Source: Spirochaetota bacterium (GTDB lineage: Bacteria; Spirochaetota; Spirochaetia; Treponematales; Rectinemataceae). Taken from it: 5,104 nt of DNA. Positions 4,352 through 5,104 of this stretch are shown here, piece by piece. Location: positions 1 to 5,104 of the forward strand of contig JAEZSM010000086.1 of assembly GCA_023421875.1 (NCBI GenBank), read 5' to 3'. Made by a program: the position numbers and the translations under genes. Position 1 is the first letter of the stretch. Each line of letters starts with the position of its first letter. Under the pieces are notes generated by a model. It ran no database searches, had not been told where the DNA came from, and saw only the letters and a list, made by a program, of their open reading frames with translations.

Positions 4352-5104
4352 GATCCTGTCGTCCGGCCTTGATCAATGCTTCGCGCACAAGATCTGCGTT
4401 GGCCGGCATCGTATACTGCAGAAGGGCGCGTTGCATAGACCGCTCATGAGCCCCTTTGGCCACGTAGACAGGCTTGCCGTCCAGAGGATTCGCTTCGCAC
4501 CAGTACATGGCTGTGGCCAGGGTACCCGGGGTAGGGTAGAAATCCTGAGCCTGATCAGGGACAAAACCCGTATCCCGCAGATATTCAGCCAGCTCGATGG
4601 CTTGGTTCAGCCCCGAGCCTGGATGGGCAGAAATAAAATAGGGCACGAGGTATTGCTTTAATCCTTTTTCGCGGTTGAGCGCCGCATAACGCTCCGCGAA
4701 CGCGTCGTAGCTTTGTCTGGGCGGCTTGCCCATTAACGCAAGAACCTTATCGGACACATGCTCGGGCGCCACTTTGAGCTGGCCCGAGATATGGTGTTCA
4801 ACCAGTTCCCGCAGAAATTCGTCGTTTTTGTCCAGCATGGCATAATCGTATCTGACACCCGAGCGGACAAACACCTTTTTAACTCCCGGCAGATTTCGAA
4901 GCCTTCGCAGAAGCCGCAGGTATTCTTCATGGTCCGCTTCCAGGCCGGGGCAGGGCTCCGGCGAAAGGCAGCGACGATCCAAGCAGGCGCCGCGTGTTTC
5001 CATTTTCTTGCATGCCGAACGCCTGAAATTCGCCGTGGGACCTCCTACGTCGTGGATATACCCCTTGAAATCGTCTAACTCCATTAAACTACGAGCCTCT
5101 TCCA
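4266..5104 (-). CDS. ygiQ: YgiQ family radical SAM protein (C-terminal part, runs off the right edge)
   Basis: This is the C-terminal portion of a YgiQ (UPF0313) radical SAM enzyme of unknown reaction. The CxxxCxxC iron-sulfur motif and cobalamin-like N-terminal half lie beyond the window. The reading frame is open to the edge, and ATG at 5082-5084 is an internal methionine, since YgiQ proteins are several hundred residues longer. Counting from that Met, motifs shared with E. coli YgiQ include DVGGPTANF (12-20), a cysteine set C25-x8-C34-x4-C39-x5-C45, SGVRYDYAML (75-84), LKVAPEHVSDK (103-113), YLVPYFISAHPGSG (145-158), DFYPTPGTLATAMYW (181-195), VYVAKGAHERSMQRALLQY (206-224) and the end LIGTDRRCL (245-253). 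The tail of about 19 residues after that is poorly conserved. The stop TGA is at 4266-4268, inside yigZ. Confidence 0.93.
   Translation of the reverse strand, partial: EEARSLMELDDFKGYIHDVGGPTANFRRSACKKMETRGACLDRRCLSPEPCPGLEADHEEYLRLLRRLRNLPGVKKVFVRSGVRYDYAMLDKNDEFLRELVEHHISGQLKVAPEHVSDKVLALMGKPPRQSYDAFAERYAALNREKGLKQYLVPYFISAHPGSGLNQAIELAEYLRDTGFVPDQAQDFYPTPGTLATAMYWCEANPLDGKPVYVAKGAHERSMQRALLQYTMPANADLVREALIKAGRQDLIGTDRRCLKKPNERSAGRASGLSRHRN

Noticed and set aside
5082..5084. ATG as the true start of the YgiQ gene
   Set aside because: The frame stays open to the edge, no SD precedes it, and the radical SAM core normally upstream would be missing; it is an internal methionine.
1..5104. CRISPR array, tRNA/rRNA, insertion sequence, phage or defence module
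   Set aside because: I found no repeat-spacer pattern, RNA gene sequence, transposase or integrase motif, or terminal inverted repeats; nearly all the DNA is explained by conserved housekeeping and transport genes.

Overview
This window is an ordinary chromosomal stretch of a bacterium, packed with housekeeping genes. It holds four complete genes and two that run off the edges. By eye the coding DNA is a little over half G+C. The genes point to a Gram-negative-type bacterium with TRAP-type uptake. A spirochaete (Treponema/Spirochaeta relatives) would fit, but that is a low-confidence impression; the sequence alone cannot fix the taxon.

Layout from left to right. (1) At 1-422 on the minus strand is the first 140 codons of a TRAP-transporter solute-binding protein (DctP family). 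It has a signal peptide, a good SD and a sigma70-type promoter in the AT-rich gap 423-540. (2) At 541-2388 on the minus strand is a complete uvrC for nucleotide excision repair. (3) Only 17 bp separate the uvrC start from a divergent plus-strand cluster of three genes: a zinc-ribbon NUDIX hydrolase (2406-2969), ribA encoding GTP cyclohydrolase II (2986-3690) and a YigZ/IMPACT-family protein (about 3710-4351). Gaps inside the cluster are 16 and about 19 bp, so it is probably one transcript. (4) At 4266-5104 on the minus strand is the C-terminal part of a YgiQ-type radical SAM protein, whose 3' end overlaps yigZ tail-to-tail by 86 bp.

How the genes relate: uvrC and the NUDIX gene share overlapping divergent promoter-like elements. 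Neither has an SD sequence, and both transcripts may be leaderless or nearly so. ribA makes the first committed riboflavin intermediate; a flavin- or nucleotide-related role for the adjacent NUDIX protein is only a guess from position. YigZ and YgiQ are widespread, poorly characterised families.

I see no mobile element, CRISPR array, RNA gene, phage gene or defence system. I found no evidence for a new multi-gene system. The points most worth a second look are small: the 17-bp divergent junction, a cysteine-rich N-terminal extension on RibA, the uncertain (possibly ACG) start of yigZ, the 7-codon mini-ORF bridging the NUDIX gene and ribA, and the coding overlap of yigZ with ygiQ.
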